DNA from: JAUIAI01 sp049680625
GTDB taxonomy: Bacteria; Pseudomonadota; Gammaproteobacteria; Burkholderiales; Burkholderiaceae_E
Direction of reading: 5' to 3'
NCBI GenBank assembly: GCA_049680625.1
Contig: JBAUID010000027.1
Coordinates: 1-64,000, forward strand
DNA: 64,000 nucleotides
Position numbers and translations under genes: made by a program. The notes beneath the pieces were generated by a model. That model was not told the origin of the DNA and searched no databases. It saw nothing but the letters and a program-made list of their open reading frames with translations. This document shows positions 52,302-60,490 of this stretch, piece after piece; within the stretch, counting starts at the first letter, position 1, and every line of letters starts with the position of its first letter.

Positions 52302-53949
52302 AACACGCCAAACCCAGGTGTTGATTATCGGTGCCGGGCCGGTCGGACTGACCCTGGCCGCTGAACTGGCCAGCCGGGGCATTCATAGCCTGATCATCGA
52401 AACCCGCCGCCCTGCTGAAGCGCCAAATGTTCGCTGTAACCACGTGGCTTCCCGTTCGATGGAGATTTTCCGGCGACTTGGGGTTGCCGGCAAACTACGA
52501 CAAGCCGGTCTACCCGATGACTACCCAAACGATGTGTCGTACCGGACGACCACCATCGGCCAGGAAATCACACGAATTCTGATTCCTGGGCGGGCCACCC
52601 GATTTACTGACACCAGTGGGCCTGACGGCTGGTGGCCAACACCAGAACCACCACATCGGATCAACCAGTTATACCTCGAACCGATATTGTTTGAACACGT
52701 CGCGCAGATTCCGCTCGTACAGATTATGAATCGCTGTCGCTTCGAATCGGTTGAACAACAAGACGACGGGGTGCTCGCCAAAATACGCAATCTCGACAGC
52801 GACGAACAATTTACTGTGGCTGCGCAGTATATGGTTGGCTGCGATGGCGGCAAGTCCGTCGTACGCAAGGCCATCGGAGCACAGTTTTTTGGTGATGCGA
52901 TTGTTCAGCGAGTACAGTCGACATGGATCGAAGCACCCGACTTAATCACTAAAATGGTAGCGCCGCCAGCATGGGCGATGTTCTCATTGAATCCTCGCCG
53001 CAGCGGCAACCTGTATGCCATCGACGGCAAACAATCGTGGTTAATTCACAATTACCTGCGCGATGATGAGCCCGACTTTGACAGTGTTGATCGCGATTGG
53101 GCGATCCGCCAGATACTTGGGGTTGATGAGCAATTCTCGTATCGGGTGATCAGCAAAGAAGACTGGATCGGACGTCGCCTGATCGCTGACAAATTCCGTG
53201 AAGATCACATTTTTCTGGCCGGCGATGCCGCCCATATCTGGGTACCTTATGGTGGCTACGGTATGAATGCCGGTATTGCTGATGCCAGCAACCTTGGGTG
53301 GGTGCTGGCAGCGCGGTTAAACGGCTGGGGTAGCGATGGGATTTTGAATGCCTATGAAGCAGAACGTCTGTCGATTACCGAACAAGTCTCACGCTTCGCT
53401 ATGGACCATTCTGCAAAAATGGCCAGTAGACGACGCCAGGTACCCGACAACATCGAAGCAACTGGCGCGCAGGCTGATGCATCGCGCCATGCCTTTGGCC
53501 AGGATGTGTACGACTTGAACGTACAGCAATATTGTTGTGCCGGCCTGAACTTTGGTTACTACTACGATAATTCACCGATTATTGTGGCTGACAATGCGAC
53601 CGCGCCGGACTACACCATGGGTTCTTATACAGAGTCCACCGTGCCTGGTTGTCGCCTGCCGCACCGATGGCTGGATAACGGGCGTTCACTTTATGATGAG
53701 CTCGGCCCTGGCTATACCCTGGTCGTTACCCAGCCCGGTCTGAACCCCTCGGGTTTAACCGCGCAGGCCGATTTAACCGGTATGCCGATACATATCGTTG
53801 ATTTATCTGATCAATCGCCGGATTTGAGACTCGACTATGCGGTAATCATGGTCCGCACCGACCAGCATATTGCCTGGCGTGGCCATGCCTTGCCCGCAGA
53901 CACCGCCGGCTTAGTCCGCTTATTGGCTACCCTTAGTGGCAAAAACTAA
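52294..53949 (+). CDS. FAD-dependent monooxygenase (class A aromatic hydroxylase-like)
   Basis: This is a 551-residue flavoprotein of the PHBH/phenol hydroxylase group. The FAD motif GAGPVGLTLAAELASRG lies at about residues 12-28, then YMVGCDGGKSVVRKAIG (the DG motif, binding FAD and NADPH) near 185, and HIFLAGDAAHIWVPYGGYGMNAGI (the GD motif) near 310. A C-terminal thioredoxin-like tail of about 150 residues is present, as in MhpA and phenol hydroxylases. It would hydroxylate an aromatic or cyclic substrate with NAD(P)H and O2. It overlaps the TRAP permease by 8 bases, so uptake and oxidation of one compound is the natural reading. ATG start. Confidence 0.89.
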   Translation: MSETRQTQVLIIGAGPVGLTLAAELASRGIHSLIIETRRPAEAPNVRCNHVASRSMEIFRRLGVAGKLRQAGLPDDYPNDVSYRTTTIGQEITRILIPGRATRFTDTSGPDGWWPTPEPPHRINQLYLEPILFEHVAQIPLVQIMNRCRFESVEQQDDGVLAKIRNLDSDEQFTVAAQYMVGCDGGKSVVRKAIGAQFFGDAIVQRVQSTWIEAPDLITKMVAPPAWAMFSLNPRRSGNLYAIDGKQSWLIHNYLRDDEPDFDSVDRDWAIRQILGVDEQFSYRVISKEDWIGRRLIADKFREDHIFLAGDAAHIWVPYGGYGMNAGIADASNLGWVLAARLNGWGSDGILNAYEAERLSITEQVSRFAMDHSAKMASRRRQVPDNIEATGAQADASRHAFGQDVYDLNVQQYCCAGLNFGYYYDNSPIIVADNATAPDYTMGSYTESTVPGCRLPHRWLDNGRSLYDELGPGYTLVVTQPGLNPSGLTAQADLTGMPIHIVDLSDQSPDLRLDYAVIMVRTDQHIAWRGHALPADTAGLVRLLATLSGKN

Positions 53950-53980
53950 TGGAGACGAATTTCCTTACCACTGAAATTCG

Positions 53981-54115
53981 TTACCTGAAGTGCTCTTCGT
54001 AAAAGTCCGCAAAAATCCAGGCGATAACCAGCGCCCCAATGAGCGCGAGCACCGGCACAGAAGCGCCACGGGCGGCCAGAAAATCGAAAACAGGGGTCAG
54101 GTAAGAGAAGGTCAC
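53981..54115 (-). CDS. Possible small membrane protein (44 aa)
   Basis: This short minus-strand frame begins with GTG at 54115 and ends with TAA at 53983-53981. It codes for a polar N-terminus, then a continuous hydrophobic segment VPVLALIGALVIAWIFA, then the charged tail DFYEEHFR: the layout of a single-pass membrane peptide. No ribosome-binding site is seen in front of the GTG, and no ATG exists in the frame. Upstream lies a 21-base inverted repeat (TGACCC, nine bases, GGGTCA at 54140-54160). It could be a real small protein, or the tail of a lost membrane protein. The family is not recognised. Confidence 0.35.
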   Translation of the reverse strand: MTFSYLTPVFDFLAARGASVPVLALIGALVIAWIFADFYEEHFR

Positions 54116-54139
54116 AGAAATTCTGCCGGCTGGATCAGT

Positions 54140-54160
54140 TGACCCCTCACAATAGGGTCA
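54140..54160. promoter_or_regulatory. Inverted repeat TGACCC-N9-GGGTCA in the gap between the hydroxylase and TSUP genes
   Basis: The 392-base gap 53950-54341 holds the small frame above, this perfect 6-bp inverted repeat and, further on, AACAC...GTGTT (54201-54229) flanking a TTGACA at 54209-54214. The sites have the form of regulator-binding elements for either the TSUP gene (plus) or the small frame (minus), but no matching -10 box was found. Confidence 0.3.
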
Positions 54161-54341
54161 GCGAAAAGGGATACGACCATAGGTTACGTGCTTGCTTGTG
54201 AACACGCATTGACAACAACTAAATGTGTTGGGCGGATGATATCAGACCTGTTACCCTTCGTTACAATCTGGGATAAATACCCATGTAAAAACGTGTGAAC
54301 TGCCCTGCGTTCGCCAATCCTGATGATACATATAGTAACAA

Positions 54342-55073
54342 TTGGACAATCATCTGAGCATCCATTTGCCTGACTTACTCGCCAGTACCGTGGTCTTCGT
54401 CGCCGCCTTAGTGCAAGCGGTGGCCGGGGTTGGGTTTGCCATGATCAGCGTACCTTTGCTGGCTTTGCTTGACCCAACGCTCGTACCCGGGCCAATGCTC
54501 ATCGGCATGCTGACCCTTTCGATGGTCATGGCCGGCACGGGACTGGGCTCGGTCAACCCAAGGGAGTTTGCCGTTTTGATCCCCGCCCTGCTGGTAGGTA
54601 CTGTCATCGGCGCTCCGATAGTGCGCGCTTTGTCATCCCAGGCGCTGGCTCTTGTCCTGGGCATACTGTTGCTGATTGCGGTTGCGATCTCATTGGCCGG
54701 GGCCAGCGCTACCCTGAATCGCAAGAACCTCGGTCTTGGCGGGGTAGTTTCGGGGTTGATGGGGACAGTAACCGGCATTCACGGGCCACCGTTGGCCGTC
54801 CTCTATTCCGCCCAGGCACCCGACAAGGCCAGATCAACCATTGCTTGGATTTTTGTTTTTGGTACCGTGATGTCGTTGGTCGCACTCCGACTGACAGGCC
54901 AATTACCCGGGCCTGCCCTGGCACGCGGGCTTAACCTGATCCCCGGGGTGCTGATCGGATATATCGCAGCACATCTCGTTAAAGGTATGTTGGCCCCAGC
55001 CCAGGTTCGGATGGCAATGCTGTTGATTACTGCCGCCAGCGCGCTGATCCTGATCGCAAACAACCTGGCCTGA
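54342..55073 (+). CDS. TSUP (TauE/SafE) family membrane permease
   Basis: This is a 243-residue inner-membrane protein with about seven to eight hydrophobic segments in two repeat halves. The family motifs AALVQAVAGVGFAMISVPLL (first half) and GVVSGLMGTVTGIHGPPLAVLY (second half) are clear. TSUP proteins move sulfite, sulfoacetate, sulfolactate or other organic anions. The only start near the N-terminus is TTG 54342, with no clear ribosome-binding site. It converges on the malonyl-CoA decarboxylase gene (6-base gap). The sulfatase at 35-36.5 kb is the only other sulfur-related gene in the window. Confidence 0.85.
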   Translation: MDNHLSIHLPDLLASTVVFVAALVQAVAGVGFAMISVPLLALLDPTLVPGPMLIGMLTLSMVMAGTGLGSVNPREFAVLIPALLVGTVIGAPIVRALSSQALALVLGILLLIAVAISLAGASATLNRKNLGLGGVVSGLMGTVTGIHGPPLAVLYSAQAPDKARSTIAWIFVFGTVMSLVALRLTGQLPGPALARGLNLIPGVLIGYIAAHLVKGMLAPAQVRMAMLLITAASALILIANNLA

Positions 55074-55079
55074 CGAGAA

Positions 55080-56432
55080 TCAGCCGGCTTCGCCTTCCGT
55101 TTTTCGGCCGCGTTTTTCTTTTTTAAGCTTCAGCGCCCGAACAGCCCGCGACGCCAGCACGGTCTGATCCCGGGCATAGGCCTCATGGTTTTCTTCGATT
55201 TTCTTCAAGTCGTACAAATAGTTGACCATAATGCCGGCGGACTGTTTTAAACCCTTTTCGCTTGTATCGGCCATCCAGTGGATATTTTCCAGGCTGGCTC
55301 CGTTGCCAAGGTGAAAACGACTGACCGGATCAACCGGCAGACCGTTTGGCCGTTTAGCCTCCAGAAAATAAGTTGCCGCTGCCGCGAGCACTTGCTCGCG
55401 CTGCGCTGGCAACACGTTTGCCGAGCTGCCATCGGCTATCGATTGGATCAGGCCAATCCCAACATCGATATCGGCATAACCGGATTCAGTTGCAGCGGTT
55501 CGCGACCAACGCACCAGTCCGGGAACCGGAGACAACGTAAGAAAAGACTTCAGCTGGGGTAAAGAGTCTGCGAGATCGTTGGCCACTTGCTTGATAAGAA
55601 AGTTACCAAACGAGACCCCCCGCAAACCCACCTGGCAGTTCGAAATTGAGTAAAAGACAGCCGTATTCGCCTTGGCCACGTCGATCGGTTCGCGTGCTTC
55701 GGCAAGTACTGCATGGATAGAATCCGGCGTCTTATTGGTCAACGCAACTTCGACAAAAATAAGTGGTTCGTCCGGCATCGCAGGATGAAAAAAAGCGAAG
55801 CAGCGTCGGTCAGCCGGTTGCAGTCGGCGCCTGAGGTCGTCCCAGTCGTTGATCGTGTGCACCGCTTCGTAAGCAATAATTTTTTCCAGCAGACTGGCTG
55901 GCGACTGCCAACTAACCCGCTTCATTACCAAAAAACCCCGGTTGAACCAGGAACTAAAGGCATGTTCGAAATCCAGGTCGACACGCCCGAGCTCGGGATG
56001 GTCACCAATAAGCTCTAATAACGACTCACGCATCTTGACCAGTCGCTGGGTAGCGCTCGGCACGCTGTTCAGGCGACGCAGTAATGCCTGGCGCCTGGGC
56101 GCCGATGCGTCGCGCAGCAACGCATAGGTTTTTTGCGACTTCTCGCTCTGGTAGGCGTTAGCTGCCTGGATCAAATCATTGATCTGAACGTCGTAATCAG
56201 TGGCCAGCAAATTAAAAAACGCTACTTTTTCCTCTTTGGTCGCCTGCTCGAATCGGTCAAGTAACGCGGCCGCAATCTTGTGCCCGGACACTTCGCCGCG
56301 CTCCGACATCAATGCGGCAGACAGAAGATCAAGCGACCGCTCATCCTTGTATCGAACAGCAGAAGAGCCGCGCTCAAATATCGACGTCAGCAATTCCTGA
56401 AAGTAGGTCACTTTGTTATTCACACTACTCAT
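55080..56432 (-). CDS. Malonyl-CoA decarboxylase
   Basis: This 450-residue enzyme converts malonyl-CoA to acetyl-CoA and CO2. The N-terminal helical domain (about 1-190) is followed by a GNAT-like catalytic domain. The C-terminal signature FHLGNGASLENIHWMADTS followed by EKGLKQSAGIMVNYLY is highly conserved in MCD, including the active-site His-Ser region SRFH and PGLVRW. Start ATG 56432; the frame extends to 56573 but that part is not MCD-like. No good ribosome-binding site precedes the ATG. It is divergent from the response regulator with a 403-base gap. It could drain malonyl-CoA produced by catabolism of malonate or odd compounds. Confidence 0.92.
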   Translation of the reverse strand: MSSVNNKVTYFQELLTSIFERGSSAVRYKDERSLDLLSAALMSERGEVSGHKIAAALLDRFEQATKEEKVAFFNLLATDYDVQINDLIQAANAYQSEKSQKTYALLRDASAPRRQALLRRLNSVPSATQRLVKMRESLLELIGDHPELGRVDLDFEHAFSSWFNRGFLVMKRVSWQSPASLLEKIIAYEAVHTINDWDDLRRRLQPADRRCFAFFHPAMPDEPLIFVEVALTNKTPDSIHAVLAEAREPIDVAKANTAVFYSISNCQVGLRGVSFGNFLIKQVANDLADSLPQLKSFLTLSPVPGLVRWSRTAATESGYADIDVGIGLIQSIADGSSANVLPAQREQVLAAAATYFLEAKRPNGLPVDPVSRFHLGNGASLENIHWMADTSEKGLKQSAGIMVNYLYDLKKIEENHEAYARDQTVLASRAVRALKLKKEKRGRKTEGEAG

Positions 56433-56835
56433 TCCCAATATTTTGACTAATTCCCACGCCCTGACCAGGCCGGCACCCCGGCCATCCTCGACAATACGAA
56501 GGCATCGCGCAAAGCCGCGTACACACCTGACGAATGGTCGTATCCCGGGTTCAATGGGCAGATCAACGAGCACTGTTGTCCTGCTGTTGCCATGACGGGC
56601 CGGTTCGCAATCTGACTTTCGGATGGACCCGAATCAATTAGCCTCCCCTCAATGGGGGACTTCAGCTTGACGCCGGACTATTTTGAACTGAATCCCGCAG
56701 AACAACAGTGAACTATTTGGGCAGTCGAATCAATTGACAAGCGATTCGAAACACTTCGGCCATCAGGCTGACTTTACAGCAAGAATTGACGTGATTATTG
56801 TCAACGACATGACAAAGCGTGGGTAGGAGACAGTA
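56433..56835. promoter_or_regulatory. Divergent regulatory region between malonyl-CoA decarboxylase and response regulator
   Basis: This 403-base gap contains no convincing gene. Seen are a hairpin TCCCC-TCAATG-GGGGA around 56644-56660, the 10-base word CGAATCAATT twice (near 56630 and 56730), and the inverted repeat TTGAC-N9-GTCAA at 56786-56804, about 30 bases before the response-regulator ATG. The last has the form of a binding site for a dimeric helix-turn-helix regulator and could be an autoregulatory site, which is inference. Confidence 0.4.
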
Positions 56836-57573
56836 ATGAACGTAGCGATTGATCAGGCAACGAAGTTCACCAATACCATCGAACCGCCCGCGGCACAGGA
56901 CCAGAGTTTTCTCATTGTTGACGATCATCCTTTGGTCAGAGACTCGTTACATGATTTACTTCAAGACTTATGTCCGAGCAGCCGGACATCATTAGCAATC
57001 TGCACTGACAGTATGCGACAGATGCTCGCCAGCCCAACCCACTTCGATTATGCAATCGTCGATCTTTCATTGCCGAACTCAAAAAGCCTCGAAGTTCTGC
57101 GAATTGTGCGTGAGATGCGCATCGATCTGCCGATTATCGTTTACTCTGCGCGAACCGAACAAGAAATCATCCTGCGCTGTCTGAACTTTGGTGTCCTGGG
57201 CTACATTCCCAAAACCTACTACGGCGACCGCGTGTCTCAGGCGTTACGCATGATCTTCTCCGGGCATACCTATATCCCCCAACAGGCAGTGACCGATAAT
57301 CAACAACATCGGTATCGATCTAATCCCGCCGCCCGCCGGCTCACATCGGATCCGCGTGACCTTGGCATGACCGAACGCCAGATTGATGTCCTGCACCTGA
57401 TGTTACGGGGTATGCCCAACAAGGTGATCTGCCGCCAGCTTGATCTGGCCGAAGGGACGGTCAAAGTTCACGTCAGTAACGTGTTGCGGGCCCTGGGTGT
57501 TCGTAACCGAACGCAGGCAGTTATTGCCGCCAGTGAAATGGGCATTGGAGAAACCCAGTCCGGGCGCAGATAA
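56836..57573 (+). CDS. LuxR/NarL-type response regulator
   Basis: This 245-residue two-component response regulator has a receiver domain (about 24-140) with acidic Asp29/Asp30, phospho-acceptor Asp76 (AIVDLSLP), Ser104 and Lys126 (YIPKTY), all required residues present. A LuxR-type helix-turn-helix follows at about 178-240 (GMTERQIDVLHLMLRGMPNK, then EGTVKVHVSNVLRALGVRNR). The ATG is preceded by TAGGAGA. No histidine kinase gene lies in the window, so it is an orphan here. It may control the divergent malonyl-CoA decarboxylase gene. It faces the biotin carrier gene with 55 bases between stops. Confidence 0.9.
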   Translation: MNVAIDQATKFTNTIEPPAAQDQSFLIVDDHPLVRDSLHDLLQDLCPSSRTSLAICTDSMRQMLASPTHFDYAIVDLSLPNSKSLEVLRIVREMRIDLPIIVYSARTEQEIILRCLNFGVLGYIPKTYYGDRVSQALRMIFSGHTYIPQQAVTDNQQHRYRSNPAARRLTSDPRDLGMTERQIDVLHLMLRGMPNKVICRQLDLAEGTVKVHVSNVLRALGVRNRTQAVIAASEMGIGETQSGRR

Positions 57574-57628
57574 CAGCGATTGCGCCGAAGTTTGCCGGTT
57601 CATTAGGGACGACTCGTCGGTGGTCTGC

Positions 57629-57853
57629 TCAAGCGCTCGCGGGGCTCAGTTCAATGACAGCCTGGCCTTCAGTGATCGCTTCTCCCTCGGCAACCAGGAT
57701 GCTGCTGATTGTGCCGGCAAACGGCGCCTCAACAGGAATTTCCATTTTCATCGATTCAACAATGATTAACTCATCTCCAGGCTTGACCGTGTCGCCTTCA
57801 CGGCAAACAATTTTCCAGATGGAACCTGCAACATCAGAATTAACCTGGCTCAT
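57629..57853 (-). CDS. Stand-alone biotin carboxyl carrier (biotinyl-lipoyl) protein
   Basis: This is a 74-residue single biotinyl domain. The biotinylation motif ESMKMEIP places the acceptor Lys at 36, and the beta-hairpin halves (SIWKIVCREGDTVKPGDELI and APFAGTISSILVAEGEAITEGQAVIEL) complete the fold. It lacks the long N-terminal part of AccB and is therefore an accessory carrier for a carboxylase or decarboxylase whose other subunits are not adjacent. The nearest CoA-carboxylase alpha subunit in the window already has its own biotinyl domain. ATG start. It follows cysQ in the same direction after 111 bases. Confidence 0.88.
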   Translation of the reverse strand: MSQVNSDVAGSIWKIVCREGDTVKPGDELIIVESMKMEIPVEAPFAGTISSILVAEGEAITEGQAVIELSPASA

Positions 57854-57964
57854 AACTCACTCAAAAAAAAACAACTAAAAAAATCCCAACCAACTACCAG
57901 GCTGTTGAAGAACAGTACCTGATTACCAAACCACCCTGATGCTGCCACAATCCTCGTGAGTTTG

Positions 57965-58780
57965 CTAAGGCGCTTTAGCGGTCACCAGAAAATGTGGATT
58001 CAGCACGTCGGCTTTGCCGTAATTCAATGGAGCACCGTCCAGGGTCAGCACTTGGCCACCCGCCGCTTCAACAACGGCCTGGGCGGCAGCCGTGTCCCAT
58101 TCGCAAGTGGGGCCGAGCCTCGGGTAGTAGTCCGCCTGCCCTTCAGCGATGCGGCAAAACTTCAGTGAACTGCCGACCCCAAGCAAGCAGTTAGGAGTCA
58201 GGTTTTCTATGTGGCGCCGGGTGGCATCGTTCATATGGCTTCGACTGGCGACAATTCGCAGATCGCGCTCGAACCGGCCCTCGGAATCTTGCGCCGGAAA
58301 ATCGGCGACCCGGATTTGCTGTCGCCCCGCAGAATCTTGACGCCAGGCCCCCAGTTCAGAGGCCCCCCAGTACAACTGCCCAAGAGCCGGCGCTTGCACC
58401 ACACCAAATTGAACCCGACTATTAACAATCAGGGCTACATTGACCGTGAATTCATCCGTTCTCGACAAAAACTCACGGGTTCCATCGACCGGGTCGAGTA
58501 ACCAGAACATATTGTCTGCCCGCCGCTTGCCATGTGAGCCAGCGTTCTCTTCCGAGACAACCGGAATTTGCGGGGTCAATTCAATTAGCCCGGCGCAAAG
58601 AATTTCGTTGGCCGCCAGGTCGGCCTGGGTTACCGGACTATTGTCGTCCTTGAGCTGCATGCCGACGTGTTCACCACCTTGCTCACCCAGCCGATAAACA
58701 GCCATGACGGCCTGCCCGGCTCGTTCAACCAGACTAAGTATTGATTCAAGTTGTTTGGAAATATCAAATGAGTGGTTCAT
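57965..58780 (-). CDS. cysQ: 3'(2'),5'-bisphosphate nucleotidase CysQ
   Basis: This 271-residue member of the inositol-monophosphatase superfamily removes the 3' phosphate from PAP/PAPS in sulfate assimilation. The metal-site motifs are in order: NSPVTQADLAANEIL, VVSEENAG, WLLDPVDGTREFLSRTDEFTVN and CEWDTAAAQAVVEAAGGQVLT. The sequence GTREFL after DPVDG is typical of CysQ rather than SuhB. ATG start, 30 bases after the O-antigen ligase gene stop, same strand. Likely cytoplasmic or membrane associated. Confidence 0.91.
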   Translation of the reverse strand: MNHSFDISKQLESILSLVERAGQAVMAVYRLGEQGGEHVGMQLKDDNSPVTQADLAANEILCAGLIELTPQIPVVSEENAGSHGKRRADNMFWLLDPVDGTREFLSRTDEFTVNVALIVNSRVQFGVVQAPALGQLYWGASELGAWRQDSAGRQQIRVADFPAQDSEGRFERDLRIVASRSHMNDATRRHIENLTPNCLLGVGSSLKFCRIAEGQADYYPRLGPTCEWDTAAAQAVVEAAGGQVLTLDGAPLNYGKADVLNPHFLVTAKAP

Positions 58781-58810
58781 TGCGGCCGCGGTTGCCAGGT
58801 TCGGGGGTTA

Positions 58811-60082
58811 TCAAATTCGGTTTAAGTTTGTCAAACGCCTGGGTTCAACCGAACTGGCCACCCCCCAGGCAATACACAGGAACAACAAAAAGTGCATATT
58901 GATATGTGAATTCCATAAATACGACGCAAACATGCTGATGCTGCCCATCCATATGCCAAGCGCCAGGCGCATGTCGACGATAGCAGGTCTGGCAGGTGAC
59001 GATTTCAGGAAAAACGGAAAGTAAATAACAAGCAACGCCAGCGTACCCGCAATACCAATTGTTGATTGTGTGAAGAGATATTGATTATGTGGCTGCTGAT
59101 ATACCATCCATTCAGGCATCTCGCGCTCAATCATTTCGCGGTAGTGCAGAACCCAATCTCCGGTGCCGATACCAAACACAGGTGATTCACGAATCATTCG
59201 AACCGTATTGATACCCATCAGGACACGCGAACTGACACTGCCGTTCACGTTGGTCTTGTAGTCAATCAATTCTGCAGAACCTTCGGCCAGTCGTTTTCTG
59301 AGGTCCGTGTCAATCAAATAGCCCGCACCCACGAGAGATGCAATTAAGGCAGTGGAAAAAACAACCGCTCGTACTTGCTTACCCTCAAGCCATCGAATCA
59401 TCATGTACACGAGCAACGCACAAAACCCGGCGATTCCTGCCCGGCCGCCTGAGAAAAGCATGTTGACCAGGATAGCAATAGTCAGGGCCACCAGCATTAT
59501 GCGGATGGCTCCCTGCCGGTCGGCAATCCGGCGGATGGCCAGAAAAGCGGCCCAGGCCAGCATCGGGGTATAGGCAATGCGTCCGACAAATGGGGCCGTA
59601 TCAAGGCCATCCGGGTTGTCCCACGGGCTTACCGGCCAATGGGGCATCATCGTCAATTGCACCCAGTTGTAATGGGCAAGCACAACACACAGGGCAGCGC
59701 CGCACAAAAAAGCGGTAATGATGCGTTCGACTGACGACGGCAAAACCGTCGTCAACAATACGGGTACGAAGATCGCTAACGGCAAGGCGTGGTCAATATT
59801 GATCAGACCCGTCGGTATGTCTTCGGTCCAGATCATGCCGAGAACAAGTAGCCAAAAATACGCCTGGCAAGCCCAGAAAATGGGATTGCGCCGCAACGGT
59901 TGCCAATGCGTCTCAACCCGGAAAGAGATGAGCCACAATCCAATTAGAACAACCGCAAGCACGTTCAGCGGCGCAAGCTCCCCCGGCAACAAGAACGCAA
60001 AAACGCAAACTATCTGGTTAGAGAACCGGCGAATACCGTCTCGCCAACTGACATTGTTTGCTGATTTGGCAGAATTGAACAT
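58811..60082 (-). CDS. O-antigen ligase (Wzy/WaaL-type) membrane protein
   Basis: This is a 423-residue inner-membrane protein with about ten to eleven hydrophobic segments. A large periplasmic loop (about residues 245-330) contains NGSVSSRVLMGINTVRMIRE and the QQPHNQYLFTQSTIGI motif; the His in PHNQYL is the conserved catalytic-type residue of the O-antigen ligase family. It would join O-antigen or another polysaccharide to lipid A-core. ATG start directly after the TAA of a gene remnant (60083-60085). Assignment as WaaL rather than a Wzy-like polymerase is not certain. Confidence 0.85.
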   Translation of the reverse strand: MFNSAKSANNVSWRDGIRRFSNQIVCVFAFLLPGELAPLNVLAVVLIGLWLISFRVETHWQPLRRNPIFWACQAYFWLLVLGMIWTEDIPTGLINIDHALPLAIFVPVLLTTVLPSSVERIITAFLCGAALCVVLAHYNWVQLTMMPHWPVSPWDNPDGLDTAPFVGRIAYTPMLAWAAFLAIRRIADRQGAIRIMLVALTIAILVNMLFSGGRAGIAGFCALLVYMMIRWLEGKQVRAVVFSTALIASLVGAGYLIDTDLRKRLAEGSAELIDYKTNVNGSVSSRVLMGINTVRMIRESPVFGIGTGDWVLHYREMIEREMPEWMVYQQPHNQYLFTQSTIGIAGTLALLVIYFPFFLKSSPARPAIVDMRLALGIWMGSISMFASYLWNSHINMHFLLFLCIAWGVASSVEPRRLTNLNRI

Positions 60083-60220
60083 TTAAGTTAATGACGGAAA
60101 TTGCTGTGTTAAACGCTGGCCAAACGGCACGGATAAATGCGGCTCCCAGCCCCCTTTGGCGGATTCAGCCCAGGATGTCGGGTGGGCCCAGACGTCCGAA
60201 TCAAACAGTTGGGAAATAGG
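60083..60220 (-). pseudogene. 3' remnant of a gene truncated in front of the O-antigen ligase
   Basis: A 45-codon open segment with strongly protein-like content (PISQLFDSDVWAHPTSWAES, then KGGWEPHLSVPFGQRL, then a short tail) ends with TAA at 60085-60083, immediately followed by the O-antigen ligase ATG. It has no start codon: a TAG at 60223-60221 closes it upstream, beyond which the sequence loses coding character in all three frames. The tight junction with the ligase suggests that a gene once translated with it was cut about here. By position an LPS-related gene is likely, but the family is not recognised. Confidence 0.4.
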
Positions 60221-60490
60221 CTATTGAGAAAAAGGCAACCTGGAGAGGATAGGTTTTCGGCCGCTGGCGTTCGCTATTCTTGACACGACTCTACAGAGCC
60301 TGAACTACCGAACACATACTATTACGACAGGCACGATTCGCATTGTTGATGCTGGCGTGTTGTCGCCGATTCACAACTCAAACGCAACTCAAACGCAACT
60401 CATCCACAAAATGCGTACTCCCGGGGGCCGACAACGCACTGTTTCCTAATTCAGTGCAAAATAGCACGACCATTCCAAAAAGGCGGGGCG
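60221..60490. other. Intergenic region upstream of the P450 gene, with 11-bp tandem repeat
   Basis: Between the gene remnant and the P450 ATG the only clear structure is a tandem repeat AACTCAAACGC at 60376-60386 and 60387-60397 with a partial third copy (AACTCATCC) to 60406. A GGCGGGG lies directly before the P450 start. No promoter pair was recognised with confidence, although TTGACA occurs near 60280. Confidence 0.5.

Noticed and set aside
57877..57915. Terminator between cysQ and the biotin carrier gene
   Set aside because: The CTGTT-AACAG hairpin (57902-57915) is weak and the T-run lies about 19 bases away from it on the minus strand.
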